Shown in pieces: positions 11,038 to 23,100 of a stretch of 64,000 bases of DNA. Origin of the DNA: Bromus sterilis (taxonomy: Eukaryota; Streptophyta; Magnoliopsida; Poales; Poaceae); contig OX465601.1 of assembly GCA_950022295.1 (NCBI GenBank), positions 73,603,501-73,667,500 of the forward strand. Reading direction: 5' to 3'. Made by a program: the position numbers and the translations under genes. Every line of letters begins with the position of its first letter. The first letter of the stretch is position 1. Below the pieces are notes generated by a model. That model saw only the letters and a list, made by a program, of their open reading frames with translations, was not told where the DNA came from and made no database searches.

Positions 11038-14000
11038 ATGGCAGCACCTCGCCCCTCGTTCAACTTAGGATCATTCCTAGAGAAAGATAAGCTAAAAACA
11101 GATGGGACAAACTTCACCAACTGGTTCCGCACCCTGAGGATTCTCCTCGTTCCCCTCAAAATGGCATACGTACTAGAGGACGCGTTAGGTGACGCACCAG
11201 CAGATGATGCCAGTCAGGACGAGAAGAATGTCTATCTCTCCAAGACTGATGATTACAACCTTGTCCAGAGTGGCATGCTCTACTCCATGGAGGCTGAGCT
11301 GCAGAAACGCTTTGAGAGGATGGGTGCATATGAGATTATCACCGACCTCAAGGCGGTCTTCGCACCTCAAGCCAGGGCTGAACGGTACGAGGCTTCTGAA
11401 GCCTTCTTCTCAGCAAAGATGGATGAGCACGGCAACGTGAGTGAGCACGTGGTCAAAATGTCTGGCTACGTTCAGCGCTTGAATGCTCTGGAATGTCAGA
11501 TTCCAGATGAACTTGCGGTTGATAGGGTGTTGCAGTCGCTTCCCCCTAGCTACAAAGGCTTTGTGCTGAACTACAACATACAGGGGATGACCAAAACCCC
11601 TTCTGAGTTGTTCGCCATGCTAAAAAGCGCTGAGGTTGAGATCAAGAAGGAGCACGCCGTCTTCATGGTCAACAAGACCACTGACTTCAAGAAGTCAAGC
11701 AGACGGGAGAAGGCCAGGAGAGGTGGCCCTAAGAGGGATGGCAAGTCAGTTGCCGCTCCTCCCAAGGCACCCAAGCCTAAACTCGGAGTGGAGTGCTTCT
11801 ACTGCAAGGGTGAAGGTCACTGGAAGCGCAACTGTCCCAAGTACCTAAAGGACAAGAAGGCTGGCAAGGTCGCCAAGAGAGACGAAGGTATATTTGATAT
11901 ACATATTGTTGATCTTCTCTTGACAAGCGCTGGGAACACATCCTGGATATTTGATACAGGGTCTGTCGCTCATATTTCTAATTCCATTCAGGGACTAAGG
12001 AATAGGAGACGCTTGGTCAAGGATGAAGTGACGATGCGCGTGGGGAATGGCTGCCAGATTGAAGTCTTGGCGGTCGGCACGAAGCATCTTAGTCTCCCTT
12101 CGGGATTGGTTTTAGTTCTGAATAAATGTTACTATGTACCCGCGTTGAGTGTGAACATCGTGAGTGGTTCTTGCTTGAAGCGAGACCACTATTCTTTTAA
12201 ATCCGATACAATTGGTTGTTCGATTTATAAGGATGATATGTTTTATGTTCACGCACCGGAGTCGCATGGTTTATTCATACTTAATCTCGATGGTGACGTG
12301 AGTCACGTTAACAATATTGAGGCCAAAAGATTGAAGAATAATGAAGATCACATGATGATGTGGCATTGCCGACTTGGTCATATTGGTGTAAAACGCATGG
12401 AGAAGCTCCATAAGGATGGACTTCTTGACTCATTGGATTTTGGATCCCTTGATACATGTGAACAATGCCTCATGGGCAAAATGACAAGGACTCCATTCAA
12501 TGGTGTGATGGAGCGTGCGGATGTCTTATTGGGGATCATACACACGGATGTATGTGGACCCATGAACGTCCCCACTCGCAATGATCTTCGTTACTTCGTG
12601 ACCTTTACTAATGACTTGAGTAGATATGGGTATATTTACTTGATGAAGCACAAGTCTGAAACCTTTGAAAACTTCAAGGAATTTCAGAATGAGGTCGAAA
12701 ATCAACTCGGAAGGAAAATCAAGCACCTTCGATCGGATCGAGGTGGCGAGTATTTGAGTCACGAGTTTGGCAATCATCTGAAGTCTTGTGGCATAGTACC
12801 ATAGCTTACGCCGGCAGGCACACCTCAGAGAAACGGTGTAGCTGAGCGACGTAATCGAACCCTATTGGATAGTGTACGATCGATGATGTCTCATACTGAT
12901 TTGCCTGTGTCATTCTGGGGGTATGCATTAGAAACCACCATTCATATTCTTAATAGGGCACCATCCAAATCCGTAAAGACAACACCATTTGAAGAATGGC
13001 ATGGCACTAAACCTGAGTTGTCTCACCTGAAGATTTGGGGTTGTGAGGCTTATGTTAGGAAACTACAGCCTAACAAACTTGAATCCAAGGCGGATAAGTG
13101 CATCTTTGTGGGCTATCCCAAGGAAACTTGTGGGTACACCTTCTACAACAAGTCTGACAGCAAAACGTTTGTTGCCAAGACGGGACACTTTCTTGAGAAG
13201 GAGTTTCTCGCGAAAGAGTTGAGTGGGAGGAAAATAGACCTCGATGAAGTAACTGACCAATCACTCCAATTGGATGAAATGGCTATGGAATTTGTTCTGG
13301 AACCATCTTCCACAGTGGGAGTTGAAGAGAATGGCCAGAACGACATTCATAACGATCATGACATTCATGATGATCATGATGAGAATGAAGAGGAACCTTT
13401 TATGCCCCGTAGGTCATCAAGAGTCCGTCAACCTACTGAGTTTTACGGACAGCTTGTGAATGCAATCTCGGCTGTTGAGTCGGATGAACCTACGAGTTAC
13501 AAAGAAGCAATGGAGGGACCCGAGTCCGAGAAATGGCTTGAAGCCATGAAATCCGAAATAGACTCCATGTACACGAACAAAGTATGGACTTTGGTGGATA
13601 TTCCCGAGGACCGCAAGGCCGTCGAGAATAAATGGATTTTCAAGAAAAAGACTGACGCAGACGGGAACGTATCTGTCTACAAAGCTCGACTTGTCGCGAA
13701 GGGTTTCCGACAAATTCAAGGAGTTGACTACGAGGAGACGTTCTCTCCTGTAGCGATGATAAAGTCTATTCGGATCCTACTAGCAATAGCTGCATATCAT
13801 GATTACGAGATATGGCAGATGGATGTGAAAGCTGCATTCCTAAATGGCAACATTGAGGAAGAGTTGTATATGATGCAACCAGAGGGGTTTGTCGATCCAA
13901 GGAATGCTGGTAAGGTTTGCAAGCTTCAACGGTCCATCTATGGGTTGAAGCAAGCATCTCGGAGCTGGAATCTTCGATTTGACGAGGTCATCAAAGCTTT

Positions 14001-15069
14001 TGGATTTGTCCAAAACGTCGAAGAGTTCTGCGTCTATAAGAAACTGAGTGGGAGCTCTGTAGCATTCCTTGTGTTATATGTAGATGACATATTGCTAATA
14101 GGGAACGATAAGAAATTCTTAGAGGAAGTGAAGGAATATCTGAATGGACAATTTTCCATGAAGGACCTAGGTGAAGCTGCGTACATACCGGGGATTAAGA
14201 TCTATAGAGATAGACCTAATCGGAGGTTGGCCTTGAGTCAGAATACTTATATTGACAAGATTTTGAAAAGGTTCAAAATGGATGACTCCAAGAGAGGTCT
14301 CTTGCCAGTTATAAAAGGTGTCAAACTAAGCGTGACTCAATGCCCGACCACAGCTAAAGAGAAAGAGGATATGTCCTCAAAGCCCTATGCCTCAGCCATA
14401 GGTTCTCTCATGTATGCTATGTTATGTACCAGACCGGATTTAGCGCTGGCCATTAGTATGACTAATCGCTACCAGAGTAATCCGGGAATGGCCCATTGGA
14501 CAGCAGTGAAGAACATCCTTAAGTACTTGAGAAGAACCAAGGATCTCTTTCTTGTTTATGGAGGAGTTGATGAGGAGCTCACCGTAAAGGGTTACGTTGA
14601 CGCAAGCCTCGGCTCAGACCTAGATGACTCGAAGTCCCAGACGGGATATGTTTTCATGTTGAACGGAGGCGCGATTAGCTGGAGGAGCGGCAAACAGTCA
14701 GTCGTCGCTCAATCTTCAATGGAGTCGGAGTATATTTCCGCTTGCGAAGCGTCAAACGAGGCGCTGTGGCTGAAGAAGTTCGTGATCGAGCTTGGCGTCT
14801 TTCCCAGTTGTACTGACCCCGTGGGAATATTCTGCGACAACACGGGTGCCATTGCTAACGCGAAGGAGCCAATAACTCACTCTACAGCCAAGCACATCCT
14901 CCGAAAGTTCCATGTGACGCGAGACTACGTCAGGGATGGACACACTAGGATTCACAAGATACATACGGATCTGAACGCAGCAGACCCGATGACTAAACCT
15001 CTTCCACAGGGCAAGTTTGAAGAACACCGAGAGACCATTGGTGTTAGATACATACCTGATGTAAACTAG
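11038..15069 (+). pseudogene. Copia gag-pol polyprotein with one nonsense codon
   Basis: A single 1344-codon frame interrupted once by TAG at 12802-12804 (codon 589). Gag (UBN2-type) comes first. A CCHC zinc knuckle follows at residues 253-266 (CFYCKGEGHWKRNC), then a protease with DTGS at 306-309. The integrase zinc region is WHCRLGH (442-448) with CEQC (474-477). The DD35E triad is Asp504, Asp567 and Glu603. RT has YVDD at 1014-1017, and RNase H has acidic residues at 1188, 1229 and 1267. The stop sits between the second Asp and the Glu of integrase, so translation would yield gag, protease and a cut integrase but no RT. The codon context suggests CAG changed to TAG. The start is the first ATG after the leader and matches the family N-terminus. 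Confidence 0.95.
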
Positions 15070-15090
15070 TGTAATTGGTACTCTAGTGCA

Positions 15091-15100
15091 AGTGGGAGGC
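15091..15100 (+). other. Polypurine tract of Copia element
   Basis: AGTGGGAGGC directly upstream of the 3' LTR start; the plus-strand primer site. Confidence 0.8.
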
Positions 15101-16811
15101 TGTTGGATATGTGCCCTAGAGACAAATTAATAAAGATATTTGTCACATATCCGTTTTGTTCATAATACGTTTTATACTGTGCTATAACTGTATTACTTGG
15201 AAATACTAATACAGGTGTAGTATAAAACATGGTCCGTAGTTTAACTCGGGTAAACTATCTCATTGGGCAATTGATTGATCAAGCTTTCCTGATCATGGCG
15301 ACACTTAAGTCCATTGACAATGAGGTCATATCATTAGGGGAATGATGTGATGGACAGACACCCACCTAAAGTAATGCAATGTGATCGAGTCACATAGTTC
15401 AGCGTTGCTATGACTTTGTAACGTATGCCTTAGTCCTTAGACCGTAATGATCATACGTAATCACGATCTATGAGGAGACTTTGATTTGTATCCCACCGCC
15501 TGACTGAAATATGCTGGCTATAACGGAGCACTTTGGGTATTCCGAAATAGATGGTTGATGAGTATGTTAATAGATCAAAGCGGGATTTGTCAGTCCTTGT
15601 GACAGGACAGGTACTCTGGGCCCACTCGGTGATATTGCATCAACCCCTTGCAAGGACGTGACTAGGTCACAAGAGATGCAATGATCATGGACGAGAGAAG
15701 TTGTTTGTCGTGAACGAGATGTGAACACGGTATGTGGGATACCGACGATCAAACCTCGGACAAACAAAGTACCGCAGAACAAAGGGATTACGTTGTATCG
15801 TTAACGGTTTCCAAAAGCGATCGAAGCTCATTCGATGGAAGCGCAGGGGCTGTCAAGGATTGTAACCAGGTCCAACTGACTAGTCATTGGTCCATGAGAA
15901 GAGTCTCGACCATGTCTGCTGTTTCCCGGACCGTTAGGGTGTTACACTTAAGGGCAATCGATGCATAGGACAGTTACGGGATCAATCGGTGAAATAGGAG
16001 AAATCACCGGAATAGTTCCGGAGGAGGACAGAATGGTTTCCGGACATTTTGAATAGTTCAAAATAAAGTTTAATTGTTTTAATAATGCTTTTATTATTTA
16101 ATTATCTGAATTAAATATTTAAAACTTATTAAATAATTAAAATAATGGAAAAAGGCTATATGGGCCTTAGAGGCCCATTAGGGGAGGAGGGGTTCCCCCC
16201 CTTGGGCTTGGCGCCAAGGGGTGGGGCCCAACCCCCCCTTGGCCGGCGCACCCCTCCCCCCTTGGGGGTTTAGTCCCACATGGGGGAGAGAAGAGGGATC
16301 ACACCCCCCTTGGCCTTTATATAGAGGGGTAGACCCCCCTTTTTCCATACAACAATTGATCTCCTTCTTCTTCCTTCTCCATTTCCGGAAGTGGACTCCC
16401 CTTGTTTGGAGTCTGCACCAGGATTGGAGTTCTCCACCATAAGGCAGGCCGTCGCTCTGCCGGAGTCGGGATCCGTAGCCGTCTTTCTTCCGCTGCTCGT
16501 CTGGTTCGGAGCCCGGGAGGAACATCGATTGTGCCGTACGTGTATAATCCCTTCGAGGCATTACACCTGTGGTGCTGCTTCGTCGTTGGAGGTTTACCGG
16601 GAGTCATCCTCGCCGGTGGTGGTCTTCTACACGACAGGGAGGTCGTAGTTCTGAGTCTACGCCAACCACGTTCGTAAGAACGTTTCCCGCTTTCGGTCTT
16701 CAAAGGTATGAACACCGATTCCCTCCGTTACTTTACATCGCCATAGCATAGATCTTGGGTTCGGGTACCGTAGGTGTGAAAAATTTGTGTTTTCTGCCCC
16801 GTATCCCAACA
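15101..16811 (+). repeat. Copia 3' LTR
   Basis: 1711 bp, nearly identical to 8356-10067. It ends CCCAACA and is followed by the right GTTAA duplication. Confidence 0.95.
16316..16324 (+). promoter_or_regulatory. TATA box of Copia 3' LTR
   Basis: TTTATATAG, same setting as in the 5' LTR. If active it would read out into the MULE remnant at 16817. Confidence 0.5.
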
Positions 16812-16816
16812 GTTAA
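16812..16816 (+). repeat. Target-site duplication GTTAA (right)
   Basis: Exact match to 8351-8355. Confidence 0.95.
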
Positions 16817-17999
16817 ATGGGATCCCAAAAGACTATTGGGCTAGGCATGCAATGGATCATGTGTGCAAAACTGACCTAGTTGTAAATAACCTTAGTGAGG
16901 TTTTTAATAAGATGATCCTAGATTTTAGAGCCAAGACAATCAAGACCATGTTTGAAGGGATAAGGACCAATTTGATGGTCAAGTATCAAGCTATAATAGA
17001 AAAAACAGAGGCATGTACGTGGGAAACTACACCAACCTACACAGAGAAGTTAGAGGAGGCTAAAAAGTGGGCTAAGTTCTGTGAAGCTGATATGGCAGGT
17101 GACTAGTGGTGAGAACACTTATTGTGTGAAGCTCAATGAGGCAACCTATTCTTACAGAAAATGGGACATGACAGGGACACCACGTCATCATGCAATTGCT
17201 GCTATGTAGAAAGTGAAGCTGCACCCAAATGACTTTGTTTATCGTTTCTTCAAGAAAGACCTGTACAAGGCAACCTACTAGCATATCATCTATCCTGTGT
17301 CAGGACATGAATTTTGGCCGAAGACAGCATCACCTGAGATTGAACCACCAGTGTTCAAAGAAAACAAAAAGGAAAGAAGCAGACTGCTAGAAGAAAGGGC
17401 CAGTTTGAAGTTCCTACCCCTAGGGATACATCAAGAACAAGCACTATAACATGTAGCAATTGCAACAGACAGGGCCATAGATGGACCATGTGTGGTCAAA
17501 TTCTCAACTCACAGTTCCTAGTGAGAAAGAATTAACACCAGGTGATTTCATTTCTCCCTTCTTTACATTTTCATTACTACCAGTTCTTACATTTTCTACT
17601 GCATTGCAGGAGAACATGGCAGATTATCAATCAGGACCTTCTACTGTTGTTCCAAGTGCTGCTGCCAACACTGCTCCAAGTGCCGGTACAAGTGCTGCTA
17701 CAACTGTGTTTCCATATTTGCATTTTTATTTACAAGTACCGCAACAACCGTGTTTCCATATTTATGCTTCTATAGTGCTTGCAAGTAGATTTTATAGATA
17801 TCAATAAAAAAACTTGGTTTTGTTTCTGCCGAACCTTCACAACTGTGTTTCCATATTTGCATTTTTTTATTTACAAGTACTGCTGCAACCGTGTTTCCAT
17901 ATTTTAACTTCTATAGTGCTTGCAAGTAGATTTTATAGATATCAATGGAAAAACAACAACTTGGTTTCATTTCTGCTGAACCTCTCATATGTAGATAAG
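16817..17999 (+). pseudogene. MULE transposase, C-terminal part (continued)
   Basis: Continuation of the transposase at 6151-8350. After removing the Copia element and one GTTAA copy, the frame goes on as DYWARHAMDHVCKTDLVVNN, typical of MULE proteins past the DDE domain, to a stop at 17104-17106. Later pieces include a decayed SWIM zinc finger (TYSYRKWDMTGTPRHHAIAA, near 17150), in which the expected Cys, Cys, Cys are Tyr, Tyr, Arg and only His remains. Then come YPVSGHEFWPKTASPEIEPP and a CCHC-like knuckle (CSNCNRQGHRWTMC, near 17455). An intron is likely to end at TTGCAG near 17610, followed by a Ser/Thr/Ala-rich tail. In-frame stops near 17207 and 17279 confirm a pseudogene. Confidence 0.8.
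17702..17987 (+). repeat. Two-copy tandem duplication (about 138 bp) in MULE 3' region
   Basis: Copy 1 at 17702-17839 and copy 2 at 17840-17987 both begin AACTGTGTTTCCATATTTGC and share ATTTACAAGTA, CTTGCAAGTAGATTTTATAG and TTGGTTT blocks. A third partial start (CTGTTTCCATATTTGC) is at 32265, right of the Maximus-type insertion. Confidence 0.8.
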
Positions 18000-18004
18000 A
18001 AAAT
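18000..18004 (+). repeat. Target-site duplication AAAAT (left)
   Basis: AAAAT directly left of the LTR, matched exactly at 32238-32242. Confidence 0.95.
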
Positions 18005-18764
18005 TGAAAGTGCAATATATCGACCAGAGGGGGGGTGAATGGGAGATTTTCAATTTTACTACCAGATTTTGTTTTTCTTCAGGACTGAAGCAATTCTGAA
18101 GCTGAAGAAGTAACCAAAATCATGAAGAAATGAAACTTTGCAGAATGTAATCATTAGGGCAGCACATCATAATGCAACAGAAATAAATCAATTCAGATAA
18201 GCAGAAGTGCTTGAAATGCATAGTATGAAGACAAATAGCAGAGGGAGAGGTGAAGCACAAGAAGTCAACATTGATACTGAAGACATAAAACTGAAGCTTA
18301 AGAGATTGAAGAGATGTCACCAGTAATTGAAGACATTGGTTTGGTAGACCAGTTCAAGTTGCTGTGACAACTCTACGTCTGGTTGGAGAGGCTGAGATTC
18401 AACTCAGAAGACATAGTCTTCACCTTGTTCTCCTTGAACTAAAGTCCTCAGACTCCGTCCAATAACTCAGGTGAGTCTTCAAGGTAGACTCCCGAAACCT
18501 TTACAGACTCAGTCACTTCGTGAAGTCACAATTGCATCTTGACTTCCTCAGACTGAAGACTTCTACACCGGCTGGAAGATCACAGTCTTCAAGAGTAAAA
18601 AGCTTCGGATCACTCGAACCGACTTCCTCAGAAATGCTCAACTACTCAGGCTGGTGGTTTTCCTCACATAGGTTCTTTAGTTTCCTCAGAGGTGGGTTGC
18701 TCTCAAATGACAAGTGTCAGTTTTTCTCTGGGAGCAGCCAACCCACAAATGGGGCTGGGGGTGG

Positions 18765-18774
18765 CTATTTATAG
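18765..18774 (-). promoter_or_regulatory. TATA box in Maximus-type 3' LTR
   Basis: CTATAAATAG on the minus strand in a GC-rich setting. The same decamer is at 31342-31351 and at 24010-24019. Confidence 0.6.
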
Positions 18775-18907
18775 CCGCGGAGCAACCCGAGGTGAAAGGA
18801 CATAAATGCCCATGCATGCAATTACTCTCATGCCCTCAGAAATGACCGTTGCTAGACAAGTTCTAGCCTCTCACCACGCAACACGTGGCACGGTCAAAGT
18901 ATTCTCT

Positions 18908-19245
18908 CTCCAGACTCCTCAACCGAAGTTAGTTACCTCAGTGTCCTGAAGAACAACATCTCAGACACATGAGGACTGAACTTCTACTGCAGGAGATCTC
19001 ACTCTCTTCAGGAGAACTGCACTCGCAGTCTCCAGACTCATCAACCGAAGACAAATTCCTCAGTGTCCTGAAGAACAACGTCTCAGACACCCGAGGAACT
19101 GAACTTCTACTGCAGGAGATTTCTCTCTCTTCAGGAGAACTGCACTTGCAGTCTCCAGACTCCTCAACCGAAGACAGATTCCTCAGTGTCCTGAAGAACA
19201 ACGTCTCAGACACCCGAGGAACTGAACTTCTACTGCAGGAGATTT
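18908..19245. repeat. LTR-internal tandem repeat, about 122-bp unit
   Basis: Units starting CTCCAGACTC at 18908, 19030 and 19153. Because the period is close to 123 bp, repeat-shaped peptide frames appear on both strands; these are not genes. The other LTR holds the same array at about 31485, 31607 and 31730. Confidence 0.9.
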
Positions 19246-19660
19246 CCTCAGGGTTTTTCTTCAGGATTCCTAACTGAGCACTTCCTCAGACCTTCGGAAC
19301 TCGTTTTCTTCAACCCCTTCAACAATGCGGTGTTTTCCTATGACTCAAGAAGTATAAAAAGTCTTAGCGAAGACTACGCGTCAACTTTGTCTTTAGCGCG
19401 AACTTCCTCAGGATCGTCTTCAGCTTCAGCTTCAACTGAACGCTTCATGATCCTACTTCCTCAGGATTTCGCGCAACCTCATTCTTCAGGAAACACACCG
19501 ATTTCTCCAATGTTCCTCAACATTTTGGGGGGTCGACATTGGTGGTTAAACACCTCATCAGGGACTGTTCTCCTGTGTATACTCACAAACACATCAGTCC
19601 CTTAACCGTTTTGTCATCAAACTCCAAAACCTCAAGGGGAAGGCACTTGATGCACTTACA

Positions 19661-19676
19661 ATCTCCCCCTTTTTGG
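19661..19676 (-). other. Polypurine tract of Maximus-type element
   Basis: On the minus strand this reads CCAAAAAGGGGGAGAT, directly preceding the 3' LTR start TGTAAGTG. Confidence 0.85.
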
Positions 19677-20115
19677 TGATTTGATGACAATCAGGTTAAG
19701 CTTCAACGGGGATAAAATTATGAGTTTGAAGAATAAAAAAAACTTTGAAGAACATTTTTAACATTAAGCTGAATATAGTGAAGCTCCCCCTGAGGATATG
19801 CATATAAGTTGAAGAATGTTTAATATCTAAAGCATTTTGAGGTATATGAGGAGCTCCCCTATATCCAGGCATTTTTGTAGCAGTGCATGTTATGAAGTGT
19901 TTGAGGAATTAAACATGAGGTAACTGAGGAATAGTATCAGGCAAACACCAAAATTACAGTTTACAACTCGTTACAAAAAAATCTGAAGAACGAGAGTTGT
20001 AACTGAAGAACCCCATAAGTAAGACCCGCTTGAAGACTAACAGATTTCTCCCCCTTTGTCATAAAATGAACAAAAAAAAGGGAAAAACTGAAGCTAACGC
20101 CCCTTTGAAGTTGCT
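19677..20115 (-). other. Non-coding segment between ORF3 and PPT
   Basis: 439 bp, A/T-rich, with no open frame of note and no recognisable structure. It would be the 3' untranslated part of an ORF3 or genomic transcript. Confidence 0.6.
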
Positions 20116-23100
20116 TCAAGGCTGAGGTGAGTCACGCCTGAGGCAGTCCGTTGCTGTGTGAGGGCAGGCAGCAGTGTCTTCAGCCTCTTCAGCAGTCATC
20201 TCCTGGTTTGAGGAATAAGAATCCATGGCCAGAGGAGGAGTCGTGCATCGTCTGAATTGCCTTGGGGGTCTGATGGCAGGGATTGGAGGCTGTTGAAGCT
20301 CCAACTTGGCAAGGTCTTCAGGGGTGATTACTTCTCGCATTAGTGCATTAAGATGTTGATATGTATGATGAGCATACTGATGCACTTTCTTCACAGAAGA
20401 ATGCGTGTGAGCCATATAGCTGAGAATCTCAGAGAACTGACGCTTTACCCAGTCATGATTTCTATCAACTTTCTGATGAAGACTAATCAGAAGCTCTCGA
20501 TCAGTCATCACTCGAGCCTGAGTTGTATCCTCAGTTGAGGCATGAGTTCTTGTTTCATCAGTTGTGCGAGACTGAGGATGACGAATATTTCCACCGAGGG
20601 AATTGGTCGGGAGAACTTCTTCATAGAAGATGCCTTTGCCTTTGTCATTTGTGGCAATTGTATGCTGAAGCACTTCGACAGGCGGCAGATAGGTCCTGTG
20701 ATTCGGGTGATCAGGTTGATACTCAATTCTTGTTACGACGCGGATGAGCTTCATGATCCATGGCGCGTATGGCTTCAGGATGTGTGGGTTCTGTGCAGCA
20801 TCAGCAAGAGTTCTGAAGAAGAAGTCAGGAACGTTGATTGGCCCAGACATGCAGAGGTTGTGAAGTATGTTCTTCATGACGCCAACTACTTCTTCAGCTG
20901 AGGATTCATAGCCTTTAATGGGGCAGAATGTTTTCGCCAGAATCCGATACAATGTACTCGGCAAATACTGAAGCTCAGAGACTGGAAACATTGTGCGAGC
21001 TGGGGCTTCAGGGGCCAGAGGCTTCATGAGCATGTTCATCAAGTCATCTCGAAGAATTTGAGACCCATAGGAGCAGGCCGCAGGGGAAGTGCACTGAGGC
21101 AACTCAAGTATATCAATTGCTTTAGGAACAGTGATGGTGTAGTGATGATGCTCAGTCATCCATTCGAGGACCCAGGTGTTGATATCCAGAGGATTTCCTG
21201 AAACATACAATGTGGCATAGAACTGAAGCACAAGCTCTTCATTCCAGTGTATGCATTCAGAGCAGAATTGAAGCAGCTGGGCATGATGTAGATCCTGAAG
21301 CACATTGTTGAAGCAAGGAAGTGCTTCCATATCCATCAGAGGAATATGCTTGTGGGGAAAGAGTTTGTTTTGATTATATAGCACTGAAGCATAGTAATTC
21401 TTCTGAGTGGCAGTCCAGAACCTCAGCAGCTTTCGAGGTGGAGCAGAGTGATACGGATTTTGAATCCCCTCTTGAAAGAAACTCATGGCATTGAAGAAAT
21501 CAGCAACATCAAAGCTTGGAGTGTCATCAGCTTCAAGGTCACGGAAGAATGGTTGCTTCTGCTTTGGACACAAGGACCGAGCTTGAACTAGGCCTTGATG
21601 TGGTGAAGGCGCTTGAGGCACTTCAATCTGAAGAGAGGCTTGAGGCTGAGGCGGAGGTGCTGCAGATGCTTCAGGCTCCTTGGGGTCCTTGGGAAGCCGA
21701 GGTGATGTGGCCTGTTTGTCTTCAGAGCCATCCTTTGAGGTTCCAGCATTTGCATTGGTACTGTTTTCTGCTTCAGGAGGAGCATTGGTGCTGTGCTCAG
21801 CTTCAACTTCAGCGGCGGATTGGTCGGACTTGGGAGCAGCAGCATGAGTATCAGTGGTAGTATTGGATGCAGCATCAGTATCAGCAGCAGAGTGTGTTGG
21901 AGCACTGGAGGCTTCGGGGTCATCAGCATCAGACGCTGAGGATGATGCACCAACAGAGGCTTCAGACCGTAGAGAGGTATCAGGAAGCACCTCGGTTACT
22001 GTATCAGAGTGAGGCTCAGGGGAGAAGACGGTGTGAGTGGGTGAGTTGGTCAGCCCAAAGTCTTCATCATGAACACGAGGAGTTCCATGATCCATGATAT
22101 CGATGTCCATGTCTTCAACTTCAGTGATAACTGGTGGCGGTGGGGACGGTGGAGTGGGAACAATGGGTGTTGCAGCAGGTGGTGGAGTGAAGACAATTAA
22201 GCTGCGCTGAGGATTTTGTGGTGGAGTTGATGCAGCAGTAACCAGTATGGTGGTTACAGCGACTTGTTTTGATGGAGGAGCTGAGGACAGAGGTGTAGCG
22301 TCAATTGGTTCATCCACAGTAGGCTTTTTCGCAGTGGGTGGAGTTGAGGGTTGAGCTTCAGCCGTGCGCTTGAGGCTTTTGGCAGAAGCATCCGTGGGTG
22401 CTGAAGAAGCAGGCTGGCGAAGCTTCATCAACTTGACCATCTGATGTGAGATCCGTTCCTTGGATTTGCCAATATATGTCCGGTTGGCAGCGAACTCAAT
22501 GTTGAGACGTTGAACTTCACATTGATGCTCAACGAACTCCTGAGGAGTAACTTCAGTGATAGGTTTCTTTTTGAAGTCACTGAGGACTTTCTTCAGTTTG
22601 GCCTTCAGTTGTTTCTGAAGATCTCGTTGATGAATCTCATTTATGAGGAATTGTTGAACATAGAATTTGATGTCTTTCGGGATGTCCAAATCATCAAGCG
22701 GAGTGTCAGGCTTAACAGACCAAATATCAATGTACTCCAAGATCTTCTTGGGATCAAGGAGAAGCGGGATTTCTGAGCCTGTTGCTTCAGCTTTGCGTCT
22801 GGCCGCAGCACGCACGTATTCAATTTTATCAGCTTCAGTGGCGACAAAGCCGGCCAAATCCTCAAATTCATCTTCATCATCAGAAGATTGAGGAGTATGA
22901 TGAATGGCGCCACGCATAGCAGTTTTCTTTGGTGAAGGGCGAGGGCCCCGTTGAAGAACAGTTTTGGTCTTCAGCTGATGCTGAGGCATTGTGGTTGAGG
23001 CCTCAGGAGCACCAGATTCATCAGTGCGTATTCTTGAAGAGGGGGCAGCACCATCTGTTCGTTGACATGAGGAGCCAACAACTTGAGGCTTAGTTGAGGT

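Larger units (their letters stand above)
8356..16811 (+). mobile_element. Complete Ty1/Copia retrotransposon (Angela/BARE-like)
   Basis: An 8456-bp element with two LTRs of 1712 and 1711 bp (TGTTGGAT...CCCAACA), an initiator-Met PBS, one gag-pol frame and a purine-rich PPT. It is bounded by a perfect 5-bp duplication. LTR start and end and the gag-pol order (gag, protease, integrase, RT, RNase H) are those of Triticeae Angela/BARE relatives; the exact family is not certain. By eye the LTRs differ at about nine bases plus a few one-base indels. With the commonly used grass LTR rate of 1.3e-8 per site per year this suggests roughly 0.2 Myr. It inserted into the MULE transposase coding region. 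Confidence 0.95.
18005..19660 (-). repeat. Maximus-type 3' LTR
   Basis: 1656 bp, same length as its partner. It contains a three-unit tandem array (18908-19245) and a TATA box on the minus strand at 18765-18774. Confidence 0.93.

Noticed and set aside
18938..19277. Repeat peptide frames (SSGELHSQSPDSSTED units) on both strands
   Set aside because: They arise from a tandem DNA repeat with a period near 123 bp inside the LTR.
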